Below, piece by piece: positions 54,782 to 64,000 of a stretch of DNA of 64,000 nt. The notes beneath the pieces are model-generated. The model was not told where the DNA came from. It ran no database searches and saw only the letters and a program-made list of their open reading frames with translations. Position 1 is the stretch's first letter. Every line of letters starts with the position of its first letter. A program made the position numbers and the translations under genes. Origin of the DNA: Channallabes apus (taxonomy: Eukaryota; Chordata; Actinopteri; Siluriformes; Clariidae); contig CM060121.1 of the NCBI GenBank assembly GCA_030522415.1, positions 4,993,976-5,057,975 on the forward strand, given 5' to 3'.

Positions 54782-56013
54782 CACTCTAAAAAATGCTGGG
54801 TTGTTTTTTCTACCCAAACGCTGGGTTGCCGCTGTTGGGTCATTTTTCTGGGTTATTTACAGAGAGTTGGGTAGTTTTTGTGTAACCCATCTGCTGGGTT
54901 GAAGTTTGCTTGGCTCCTCCCCCAAAGTTCACCGGTGGATTCAGCGGCTGTCACTCAGCTTCGTGTCTCTTGAGCTCCCACACCGCTGACGACGGTTCAT
55001 CCTCCTCGGACATTTAAGGGGAAATGGCGTTAAATACAAGGTCTGTATACACATGTTCACTCACCTAAGTCACATATGACTGAAACATTATTACTATATG
55101 TAACATTTATTACTGTTACCGTGTTAAGGTTACACACAAACTTTCCGGCTGGTCTGAGGTACTGGATGATAATTTAGCTGAGAATAGCTGCTAGCCATAA
55201 ACCCCACCTGTGTATGAAAGAAACGGCTAAGATGTCTGAGCTTTTTAGCTTTCTCTGTAGAATGTTTGCAGGGTTACGAAGATGGTGAAGTGATGAATGA
55301 ACGCTAAACTGTAGTGTTAGCATGACAGAGGCATTTAGTTAGTTTGCTAGCATTAGCAACCACTTTAGAACTTTATTAATCTCACTGCTTGAGACAATAA
55401 AATGCTGGTGTGTTACAAACCACTGACTCTCTCACAAATATACAGACTTGCTAACCCTCCCGTTTTTCACTAGCTAGTAATTTACTCTGCGGTCAAATTT
55501 CTCCTGCGTTTCTCCCGAGTTATAACAATATTTTACACCTTTCCCCCTTTGGCAAGTATGCAAATGTATCACCAGTAATAGCATGTAAGCTAACCAGGTA
55601 GCCCTCTTTAACCAAAGTTAAATTAACTATCAGTCAGCGCGCCAACTACAGGAAAAAGTACCAGAGCTGTACAGATAACTACTAGATGGAAGTATTAATA
55701 TTTTGGTGATAATAATGTACCAGTATGACACCAGCTATGAAATTTTTTCGGTAATTAGCTTAAAATCAATGCAGACTACAATATCAACTAGTCTGACAAA
55801 GAGTTGTATCCTAAAAGCCATGCTTATTCTGCTGTTTTATGTTTGGTAGTAGCTGTCTCCATGTTTTTGTTTCTGGTTACCTATACCCTATCTTAATGGG
55901 CAGCTTTATAATTTTTTAGTATCAATCCTATTTCACACTAAATTAATAGTCTTATTAAGTTTAATCTTTGCTGTTCAACAAAATTTTAACTTTTTCATTT
56001 CTTTCTTTCTAAG

Positions 56014-56115
56014 GTTGGCACCAACATGGTGGAATACCTCCAGCAGGCTGAAGTGTCGAGGCCGTACCCCTACATCCTGACGTTGGGAGATAATGACCAG
56101 CGCTGCTCTCAGTAA
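56014..56115 (+). other. Exon-like piece inside the TIR element
   Basis: After a T/C-rich tract and AG acceptor (56012-56013), the sequence is GC-richer than its surroundings and open for about 34 codons in one frame (VGTNMVEYLQQAEVSRPYPY, then ILTLGDNDQRCSQ and stop). A candidate first exon with ATG and a GT donor lies at 55024-55040, but joining it leads to a different frame with an early stop. I do not identify the protein. Confidence 0.35.
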
Positions 56116-56306
56116 TGTTGTAATGTTGCTATGAAATAGCGAGGCCTACCTGAAAAGTCATAGACAGTGTTTGTATGTTAAAATGAGACCAGGGCTGGAT
56201 AGTTTTGTCCTGCAGAAAAGATATCTGAAGTCACAGAGAGATCCTGCTCTGTAGAAGCTGCCTCAGTCTATTTGTGCAATTACTCCATTCTGCCCTTATC
56301 AGTAAT

Positions 56307-57623
56307 CAGAGGTGGAAAGAGTAATACAATTTTGTACTCAAGTACAAGTACTGTTACTTCAGTGAAATTTTACTTAAGTACAAGTAAAGTTACTCTTATA
56401 AAAATCTACTCAAATAAAAGTAAAAAGTAGCTCATTAAAAAATTTACTCAGAGTAAAAGTTACCGAGTTACTTTTTTATTTTAATTTTTTTAACAGTGGG
56501 GGTGATTCTTTTGCTGAATTGTTTTGCCCTTGGGTGTTTCCATGGTCACTCTTATATTAACAGATTATTGTTTGTTTTTAAATGTTTGCTGTGGGTGTCG
56601 ATTGTATATTGATCTGGCTCTGCTTTTTTTTTTTTTTTTGTTAAATATATAAAAAAAAAAACACACACAGCGGGGTGGGATGAGGCATTCTAGCATAGTT
56701 CAAAAAAGATGAGCAGATATAAATCTTAAACTAGTTGTTTTTAACTGAAGGAACACCTTTGCACAATAAAGTGGTCACTTAAATATGGTGTTACATCCCA
56801 AAAGAATGGTTCAGGGTTCTATTTTAAACTGTATGGAAATGGTGGTATATGGCAGAAAGAACTAGATCCAATCATTAACTGATGAAATAATGAGGTTTGT
56901 ATATACTGTACAAACACACACACCAGGAGGAGGATCAGATTCAGGGTGGACCCAGGCCAAAATAACAAACAAAATGGTATTTATATTTAGTAGGTAGATG
57001 ACCTGCAAAAAGAAACAACAACAAAAAAACCCCTGAAACAAAAATACAGGTACCTTCCCGGACTCCCTAAACCAAAAACAGTGAAATTATCTACAAATAT
57101 ATACAAAGACCAACCAAACCAAAGGGACAAAGCAATAATCAAAGTCAATTGGAGGCAAAAAGTCAAAACCGGAATACACAACCAAATCTCAAACGCCAAA
57201 ATCACAACCTCTTTCATCTTTCCCGCGCCTCTCTCCGGGTTCTACTGTACATGGTCGCGCTAGTCGATGACGTCACTCAGGGCGGAAGCGACCGTGTGGA
57301 AGGTCAGGTGATGCCGATGTCAGAAAACCTGGAGTCGAGTCTGGAGCGGCGCGCGACCAGGACATGATACACACACGCGCGGCGCAACGGAGCATTTATA
57401 CAAAGCATAACATTTTCATTATTTTAGCATTTTTATTCATTTATTTTTTACTCAGTAGCGAATATGATTTAAAATGTAGCGAATTACAATACTTCAAACA
57501 AAACGTACTTAAGTAAAAGTAAAATTACAGATTTTTAAAACTACTTTAAAAAGTAGAAATACACAAAAAAGCTACTCAATTACAGTAACGCGAGTAAATG
57601 TAATTCGTTACTTTCCACCTCTG
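56307..57623. mobile_element. hAT-like non-autonomous element with 8-bp target duplication
   Basis: Ends CAGAGGTGGAAAGAGTAAT and, inverted, TTACTTTCCACCTCTG. An exact 8-bp direct repeat TCAGTAAT flanks it (56299-56306 and 57624-57631). Subterminal ACTTAAGTA-type repeats are typical of this fish family. A GC-rich core lies at 57220-57390. No transposase. Confidence 0.9.
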
Positions 57624-58097
57624 TCAGTAATAGTATAGTAATGATGTCACTGTTGATTATCTGTTCTTGTGCTTTTGAAAAATAAATGTTTTTTCTAAGA
57701 GCATTTAATAGGATGTTGTTTATTGCATATATGTATGGTCTTTTGTAATAGACCAGTATATCAAAGTAATTTAACTGTTTAATAGACATGGGTGTTTTTT
57801 TTTACAGATTAACTGTAAAACATGAAAATAATAATAACCTATTTGTGAGGTAGAATTAACCCAACATTCCAGTTAAAATGAACCAACAAACCCCAAACAT
57901 ATGGGTAGAACATTTGACCAATTTATGTGGTAGAATTAACCCAGCATTATAGTTAAATATGTAGCATTTGGATTGAATATTTAACCCATCTTGCTGGGTT
58001 AAATTAACCCAGCATTTAGTTAGTCCTATATTTACCCAGCAGCTGGGTTAAAAACAACCCAGACTGGGTTGTTTTTAACCCAGCATTTTTTAGGGTG

Positions 58098-58350
58098 TGG
58101 GTTTCCTCCGGGTACTCCGGTTTCCTCCCACAGTCCAAAGATATGCAGGTTAGGCTAAATGGCGTTCCTAAATTGCCCGTAGTGTGTGAATGGATGGGTG
58201 AATGTGTGTGTGTGTGCCCTGCGATGGATTGGCACGCTGTCCAGGGTGTACCCTGCCTTGTGCCCGAAAGCCTCCTGGGATAGGCTCCAGGCCCCCCGCG
58301 ACCCTGATCACAGGATAAAGCGGTATAGAAGATGAATGAATGAATGAACA
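58098..58350 (+). mobile_element. SINE-like repeat, right half
   Basis: GGGTTTCCTCCGGGTACTCC through the tail AGCGGTATAGAAGATGAATG. It continues the left half at 54740-54781. Confidence 0.85.
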
Positions 58351-58498
58351 TCCAATCCACTTCATAGATCCTGCAGGTTGTCGGATCCAGTGTAATTGCC
58401 ATCAGTTAATAAATATTCAGACACTTCACAGGTCAGAGTGAGTAACTGGCCAGGGGTTACTGTGAATCTGGGCTTGATCACCTCAACACAGTGAACAC
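58351..58498 (-). pseudogene. VH pseudogene cut by a SINE
   Basis: The V exon starts at 58498 after an AG acceptor and reads VHCVEVIKPRFTVTPGQLLT, then LTCEVSEY (FR1 with Cys). A frameshift in CDR1 leads to HWIRQPAGSMKWIGC (FR2). It ends there, where the SINE begins; FR3 and RSS are not found. It is related to VH-c, and its upstream flank (58575-58690) is also similar to that of VH-c, but a splice-ready leader is not kept. Confidence 0.78.
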
Positions 58499-58574
58499 CT
58501 GTTAAATAAGTAAAAATAAAAAAATAATAATTTTAGTGATGTAAAAGTAACTAAAATGTATATGGTAAATATAA

Positions 58575-59440
58575 GTAGGGATATTAGGGATGTGGAGATC
58601 ATGGTGTGTGTTGAAGCAGAATAAGTTAAAGCTCTTGGTCTTCATTGCTTAAATATATAACAGAGAAGAACAATTGTATAGAAAAACTCCTTATCTGAGG
58701 AGTGAATGCATTCTTTATGAGAAAACCTCACCATCTTTCAAACAGGTCTACAGTAAGTGGTACATTTTACCATTATAAAAATGCAGGTGTTACGTTTAAT
58801 AAAAAAGAGAATTTTATTTTCATTAATTAATAATTATGTTTAGTTTGGGATCTTAAAATGGATAAAATGGATCTTGCCATTTTACTCAGTGACCTAACAC
58901 CACAGAAACATGTTAGCATAAACTACTCTGTCTCTTATGTCTCTATGTCAGTTCTTTGCAACAAATGAAGTGATGAGACTATACAAGCAACCTTACTTTA
59001 TTTCAATTATTCAAGGAAAAAAAATAGACTGTTGTCTAACATCTCTTTATACTGTTTCCAGGAAGAAGCTAAAATTGAACCAATAAAATACACTATAGGA
59101 CATGTTGCCAGTTTTTATTAGAGGTAGACCACAGTTTAATGTTCTTTTAATATTGTGAGTTTTATGTCCTCTAAATTTAATTCATTTAAATTAATTAAAT
59201 GATACACTTAGTGGAAAACTTATAAAGGAGTCTCAGATACTATATTGTGTTATCGTGAATTAAAAAAATGCACTGTTGAATGACTTTTCGCCGCATGATC
59301 AAACTCTGTGATGGATGAGAATGATGTCACTGTTTACAGTTATTTATAGTACAGTATGTACAGTACATCTAAGTAACTTGCAAAGTTACGAGTTATTCAT
59401 TTCAATTGTTAAGAGGTGAATCTTATTTATTAAAGAACAT
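58575..59440. other. VH-c-like upstream flank and AT-rich stretch
   Basis: 58575-58690 resembles the leader/promoter region of VH-c, but the octamer is lost (CAATTGTATAG in place of ATTTGCATAG). Near 59205-59250, AGTGGAAAACTTATAAAGGA matches 38555-38580 upstream of VH-a. No gene beyond that. Confidence 0.5.
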
Positions 59441-59459
59441 ATTTTATTGGTTGGTTGAT

Positions 59460-60731
59460 ATGATGCAGAGAAGGAAGGTGGATATACTGTGTGTCCAGGA
59501 GACCAGGTGGAAAGGTAGCAAAGCTAGAAGCTTCGGATCAGGGTTCAAGTTGTTTTACAATGGTGTGGATAGGAAAAGAAATGGAGTAGGAGTTATCCTG
59601 AAAGAGGAGTTAGGAATGTTCTAGAGGTGAAGAGAGTATCAGATAGGGTGATGAGTCTGAAGCTGGAAATTGATGGTGTGATGTTCAATGTTGTTAGTGG
59701 TTATACTCCACAGGTAGGATGTGTGTTAGAAGAGAAGGAGAAATTCTGGAGTGAGTTAGATGATGCAGAGCATCCCCAGAGGTGAGAGAGTTGCGATTGG
59801 TGCAGACTTCAATGGACATGTTGGGGAAGGGAACAGAAGGGATGAAAATGTGATGGGCAGGTTTGGTCTTCAGGACAGGAATGTAGAAGGAAAGATGGTG
59901 GTGGACTTTGCAAAGAGGATGGAAATGGCAGTAGTAAATACTTTCTTCCAGAAGAGGCAGGAACATAGGGTGACATATAAGAGCGGAGCAGAAGCACAGG
60001 TGGACTACATCTTGTGTCGATGTTGTAATCTAAAAGAGATCAGTGACTGCAAGGTGTTGGTAGGGGAGAGTGTAGCAAGACAACACAGAATGGTGGTGTG
60101 TAAAATAACCCTGGTGGTGAGGAAGGTGAAGAGGACAAAGGCAGAGCAGAGGACAAAGTGGTGGAAGCTGAGAAAGGAACAATGTTGTGTAGTCTTTAGG
60201 GAGGAGTTGAGACAAGCTATGGGTGGTCAGGAGATGCTTTCAGTTGACTGGACAACTACAGCCAATGTGATCAGGGAGACAGGTAAGAGGGTACTTGTTG
60301 TATCATCAGGTAAGGGAAAAGGGGACAAGGAGACTTGGTGGTGGAATGAGGAAGTCCAGAAGTGTATACAGGGAAAGAGGCTAGCCAAGAAGAAGTGGGA
60401 CACTGAGAGGACTGAAGAGAGTAGACAGGAGTACAGGGCGATGCAGCATAAGATGAAGGTAGGAGTGGCAAAGGCCAAACAAAGAGCATATGAGGACTTG
60501 TATGCTAGGCTGGACAGTAAGGAGGGAGAGGTGGATCTGTACAGGTTGGCGAGGCAAAGAGATAGAAATGGGAAGGATGTGCAGCAGGTTAGAGTGATTA
60601 AAGATAGAGATGGAAATGTACTGACAGATGCCAGGAGGGTGATGGGAAGATGGAAGGAGTACTTTGAGGAGTTGATGAATGAGGAAAACAAAAGAGAACA
60701 AAGAGTAGAAGAGGTGACTGTTGTGGAGTAG
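59460..60731 (+). pseudogene. RTE LINE endonuclease and linker
   Basis: DILCVQETRWKG carries the catalytic Glu. After a frame break, GADFNGHVG and YTPQ blocks follow, then VDYILCR and a basic, coiled linker (EYFEELMNEEN). A stop at 60729 interrupts the passage to RT. The first catalytic Asn block is missing. Confidence 0.8.
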
Positions 60732-62110
60732 GAAGTAGCAAATATTAGTAAAAGTGAGGTGAGAAGGGCGTTGAAGAGGATGAAGAGTGGAAAGGCTGTT
60801 GGTCCTGATGACATAACCTGTGGAGGTATGGAAGTGCTTAGGAGAGGTGGAAGTAGAGTTTCTGACTAGTTTGTTTAACGAGGTCTTGGAGAATGAGAGG
60901 ATTCCAGAGGAATGGAGAAGTGTATTGGTGCTGATTTTTAAGAGCAAGGGAGATGTGCAGAGCTGTGGCAATTACAGAGGTATAAAGCTAATGAGCCATA
61001 CAATGATGCTGTGGGAAAGAGTAGTGGAAGCTAGGTTAAGGGCAGAGGTGAGAATTTGTGAGCAGCAATATGGTTTTATGCCTAGAAAAAGTACATCAGA
61101 TGCAGTATTTGGTTTGAGGATGCTGGTGGAGAAGTACAGAGAAGGTAATAAAGAGTTGCATTGTGTCTTTGTAGATTTAGATAAAGCGTACGACAGGGTG
61201 CACGAGAGAGGAGCTGTGGTGTTGTATGAGGAAGTCTGGAGTGGCAGAGAAGTATGTTCGAGTGGTGCAGGACATGTATGAGAGCTGTAAGACAGTGGTA
61301 AGATGTGCTGTAGGTGTGACAGAAGAGTTCAAGGTGGATCTGGGTCTGCATCAAGGATCGGGTCTAAGCCCCTTTTTGTTTGCTCTAGTGATGGACAGGA
61401 TGACAGATGAAGTTATACAGGAGTCTCCATGGACTATGATGTTTGCAGATGACATTGTGCTTTGTAGCGAGAGCAGGGAACAGGTGGAGGAAATTTTGGA
61501 GAGGTGGAGGTACGCTCTGGAAAGCAGAGGAATGAAGGTTAGCCGCAGCAAGACGGAATACATGTGTGTGAATGAGAGGGACCCAAGAGGAACAGTGAGG
61601 CTACAGGGAGCAGAGGTAAAGAAGGTGCAGGATTTTAAGTACTTAGGGTCAACGGTCGAGAGCAACGGAGAGTGTTCAACGGAGGTGAAGAGACGAGTAC
61701 AAGCAGGTTGGAATGGCTGGAGAAAAGTGTCAGGTGTGTTGTGCGATAAAAGAGTATCAGCGAGAATGAAAGGAAAGGTGTACAGGACAGTGGTGAGACC
61801 AGCAATGCTCTATGGCTTAGAGACAATGGCACTGAAGAAAAGACAGGAGGCAGAGCTAGAGGTACTGTAGCAGAGCTGAAGATGTTGAGGTTCTCTTTGG
61901 AAGTGACAAGGATGGATAGGATCAAGAATGAGTTCACCAGAGGGACAACCCATGTTAGATGTTTTGGAGATAAAGTCAGAGAGGCCAGATTGAGGTGGTT
62001 TGGACATGTTCAGAGCAGAGAGTGTGCATATATCGGTAGAAGGATGCTGAGGTTGGAACTGCCAGGTAGGAGGTCTAGAGGAAGACCAAAGAGGAGTTAT
62101 TTGGTGTGAG
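60732..62110 (+). pseudogene. RTE LINE reverse transcriptase
   Basis: The order is KRMKSGKAVGPDDI, PEEWRSVLVLIFKSKGD, NYRGIKLMSHTMMLWER, QYGFMPRKSTSDAVFGLR, VFVDLDKAYDRV (first Asp), then in another frame GLHQGSGLSPFLFALVMDRM and MMFADDIVLCSES (catalytic pair, FADD). The thumb and tail (DFKYLGSTVESNG, RPAMLYGLET, then RLRWFGHVQ) follow. Single-base frameshifts near 60815 and 61205 and a stop near 61868 make it inactive. Confidence 0.88.
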
Positions 62111-62504
62111 AGAAGAGGATGCAGAGGATAGGGTTAGATGGAGGCAGATGATTCACTGTGGCGTCCCCTGAAAGGGAACAGCCGAAAGACAAAGAAGAAG
62201 AAGCTCTCTCTTTGGTTTAACAGCAGAGCTTTCTATTAAATACGTGTGCATTTTCTCATTGCAGAAATTCTTTACTTTAAAACCGAGTTTTACTTCAATA
62301 AAAGTGAGCTGCTGCCCTCTATAGGTTCAAAAACATTAACACGTTGTTTCCTTTCCTGCAGATGTGTGTTTAGTACTGAGCTGAATGTGTGTAGTTTCCA
62401 TTAGTGATACCAACATGAACATCCACAACTCCAATTCAACAACCTTAATGAATTAATTGTATATTCACATAAGAAATAGCTTAATCTTCAAGACAAAGAT
62501 GTGA

Positions 62505-62766
62505 AGAAGAAGAAGAAGATTCAATTATTGTCACATGTACTTTTTACAGCACAGCGAAATTTCTTCTTCGCATATCCCAATTAGGAAACTGGGGTCAGAG
62601 CGCAGTGTCAGCCAGCTTACAGCGCCCCTGGAGCAGATAGGGTTAAGGGCCTTGCTCAAGGGCTCAACAGTGGCAACTTGCCGATGCTGGGGTTCGAACC
62701 CCCGACCTTCCGATCAGTAACCAAGTAACCCACAGCCTTAACCGATTGAGCCACCACTGCCCACTG
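62505..62766 (-). mobile_element. tRNA-derived SINE (second family) in the VH duplicate
   Basis: On the minus strand the head reads GGGCAGTGGTGGCTCAATCG with A-box TGGCTCAATCGG and B-box GGTTCGAACCCC. The body contains CAAGGCCCTTAACCC, and the tail is a CTT run. The paralogous DNA at 44550-44575 has no such insertion. Confidence 0.82.
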
Positions 62767-62889
62767 TGGAACATTATGTTAAAAAAAAATTATTATTTGA
62801 AACACAGAGTGGTCTTAGCCCTGGTAGTTAATGTTCATCAGGCATCCCTGGGGACTACTGTACAGAAGACAGATGTAAAAGTACAGAGG

Positions 62890-62927
62890 TGTTTTTGTAC
62901 AGGGCTGAGGGAGTTTGTAGTGCTGTG
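62890..62927 (-). promoter_or_regulatory. RSS of VH-d
   Basis: Heptamer CACAGCA (62921-62927), 22-bp spacer, nonamer ACAAAAACA (62890-62898), the same as VH-b. Confidence 0.88.
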
Positions 62928-63222
62928 TGTCTGGCGCAGTAATACACAGCCGTGTCCTCAGTCTGAAAGTTTTGTCCTCTTAAATAAACTGTGCTGCTGG
63001 ATGTGTCCTGGGTGAAACTGATCTTGCTCTTCATTGTGTCTTTAAGATCAGTGCCACCACCACTACACAGATATCCGAGCCATTCCAGTGCTTTCCCAGC
63101 AGGTTGTCGTATCCAGTGTATACAATAACTCGACTCTGAGATCTTACAAGAGATGGAGAACGATTCTCCAGGTTTCACAACCACAGAGGCTGACTGAGTG
63201 AGCTCCACACCACCAACACCAC
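62928..63222 (-). CDS. IGHV segment VH-d, V exon
   Basis: This is an intact V exon of the same length as VH-b. FR1 is VELTQSASVVVKPGESFSIS, then Cys, CDR1 SSYCIHW, FR2 WIRQPAGKALEWLGYL, CDR2 CSGGGTD, the same FR3, ending [11 protein letters not shown]. The changes against VH-b cluster in CDR1 and CDR2, the antigen-contact loops, while frameworks are almost identical. The extra Cys pair (CDR1, CDR2) is kept. Leader, donor, acceptor, octamer and RSS are all present. Probably functional. Confidence 0.92.
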
Positions 63223-63328
63223 CTGTTAATAACAATAATATAACAGTAATAGAACATCATCAACTCTCTAAGTCATTTTCATAACCAGGTATTAAGTCTA
63301 ATCTCTTTCATCCAACATGCAGACTTAC

Positions 63329-63368
63329 AGAATGCAGCTGTTAGCAGCAGCAGAAGTGAAGAGAACAT
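63329..63368 (-). CDS. VH-d leader exon
   Basis: ATG at 63368, MFSSLLLLLTAAF, identical to the VH-b leader; donor GTAAGT at 63323-63328. Confidence 0.88.
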
Positions 63369-63474
63369 TGTTGTTTTGTATAAAACTGAAGTGAATTAAA
63401 CTGTTCAACTGCTCTCCTCCTCACCACACACACTCACACACAGACCTCCCTAATGTAGCAGACATGAGTGGAGG

Positions 63475-63482
63475 ATTTGCAT
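63475..63482 (-). promoter_or_regulatory. VH-d octamer
   Basis: ATGCAAAT on the minus strand, 107 bp upstream of the ATG. Confidence 0.85.
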
Positions 63483-63576
63483 AAAATGTGACTACTAGGT
63501 CACCCAATTGAAAAACAGCCACTGCCACAGTTCACACACCATTCTGACCGTGCTGCCATTTCTACCTATGAAATTG

Positions 63577-63578
<2 letters not shown>

Positions 63579-63642
<64 letters not shown>
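63579..63642. repeat. (TA)n microsatellite
   Basis: A TA run of about 64 bp at the point where the duplicated block ends. It also replaces the last part of the adjacent VH relic. Confidence 0.9.
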
Positions 63643-63646
<4 letters not shown>

Positions 63647-63654
63647 TGCTCATG

Positions 63655-63835
63655 TGCATATACATGTCCCTGGAGATTTTGAAGTCACCATTAACCACAC
63701 TAGATTAATACCTCCTACTACTGATGTCTGAGATTGTTGCAACACAATCCAGTGCTTTTCCAGTAAACTGTCTCGTCTAAGCAAAGTTAAATCCAGATGG
63801 TTTGCAGGTCAGTGTGTAGAATGATGTTTTCTCTT
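63655..63835 (-). pseudogene. VH pseudogene fragment
   Basis: From about 63830 down: TLTCKPSGFNFA (FR1), stop, TRQFTGKALDCVATISD (FR2-CDR2 with Trp lost), then VVNGDFKISRDM (FR3). The YYC end and RSS are missing; a TA microsatellite lies there. The rest of the window to 64000 has no gene. Confidence 0.72.
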
Positions 63836-64000
63836 AACATGTCAGCTGTTGCAACATTGTTGATGTTATCTTGTGATCATGAGAAGACTAATCATATAAA
63901 ATCTATAATATTAATACTGAAATTAAATAAACATTGCTAGGGCAACACAATTTAAAACTAGTCTAGTTGATCTTCAACAATTAGAAATTATTATAGTTGC

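Larger units (their letters stand above)
54782..58097. mobile_element. TIR element (3.3 kb) inserted in a SINE
   Basis: The ends are CACTCTAAAAAATGCTGGGT and its complement (ending CATTTTTTAGGGTG). Many GGGTT/AACCC inverted blocks lie at both ends. It splits a SINE exactly between GCTTGGTG and TGGGTTTCC, with a possible 2-bp TG duplication. It holds a younger hAT-like element (56307-57623) and an exon-like piece near 56014. It may be non-autonomous, as no transposase was recognised. Confidence 0.78.
59440..62205 (+). mobile_element. RTE-type LINE, mutated
   Basis: This is about 2.8 kb on the plus strand with an endonuclease, RT and a C-terminal tail, a very short 3' UTR (GGCGTCCCCTGAAAGGGAAC) and a GAAGAAGAAG end, typical of RTE elements. 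The 5' end of the endonuclease is missing. It separates two parts of the VH duplicated block. Confidence 0.82.

Noticed and set aside
60227..60971. Long minus-strand frames opposite the RTE LINE
   Set aside because: They are shadows of the plus-strand LINE coding sequence; the proteins are Ser/Leu/Pro-rich without any domain.
37850..63850. D, J or constant-region exons of IgH
   Set aside because: I looked for 12-RSS pairs, WGxG J motifs and Ig constant domains among the VH segments and saw none.

Overview
This window looks like germline immunoglobulin heavy-chain variable (IGHV) DNA from a teleost fish. The basis is a set of VH segments (split leader, octamer promoter, V exon, 23-type RSS) embedded in fish-typical repeats: Tc1 elements, DIRS-like YR retroelements, L2- and RTE-type LINEs, tRNA-derived SINEs and hAT-like elements. 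An otophysan, possibly a catfish, is a guess from repeat style only. Most of the window is transposon; few host genes are intact.

Layout. 1-3.3 kb: L2 LINE piece and a duplicated AT-rich repeat. 3.3-10.75 kb: two Tc1 elements set end to end; the second holds a DIRS element, which itself holds a small TIR element. 11-12 kb: hAT relic. 12.6-14.2 kb: an intact jacalin + aerolysin-fold (natterin/Dln1-like) gene with a TATA box and a 5' UTR intron. 17.1-17.5 kb: an inverted, broken partial copy of that gene. 17.8-18.7 kb: hAT-like element with an 8-bp target duplication. 18.9-28.2 kb: Ty3/gypsy LTR element on the minus strand, split in its protease by a LINE. 30.2-34.7 kb: second DIRS element abutting an L2 LINE.

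37.8 kb to the end is the IGHV cluster. On the minus strand, three V segments look usable (37.9, 44.7 and 62.9 kb). A fourth (47.4 kb) has a perfect RSS but its V exon is out of frame with its leader. At least seven further VH relics are present, one of them on the plus strand and tail to tail with a minus-strand relic. No D, J or constant exon was seen.

The 44.7 and 62.9 kb segments belong to a duplicated block. Comparing the two copies gives empty-site evidence for a 2.6-kb TIR element present only in the 41.8-44.4 kb copy and a SINE present only in the 62.5 kb copy. Several insertions can be ordered by nesting. No new cellular system stands out. The most interesting signals are the duplicated VH block with its empty sites, a conserved extra cysteine pair in CDR1/CDR2, the inverted VH and natterin-like copies, and gypsy LTRs that differ in their middle third.
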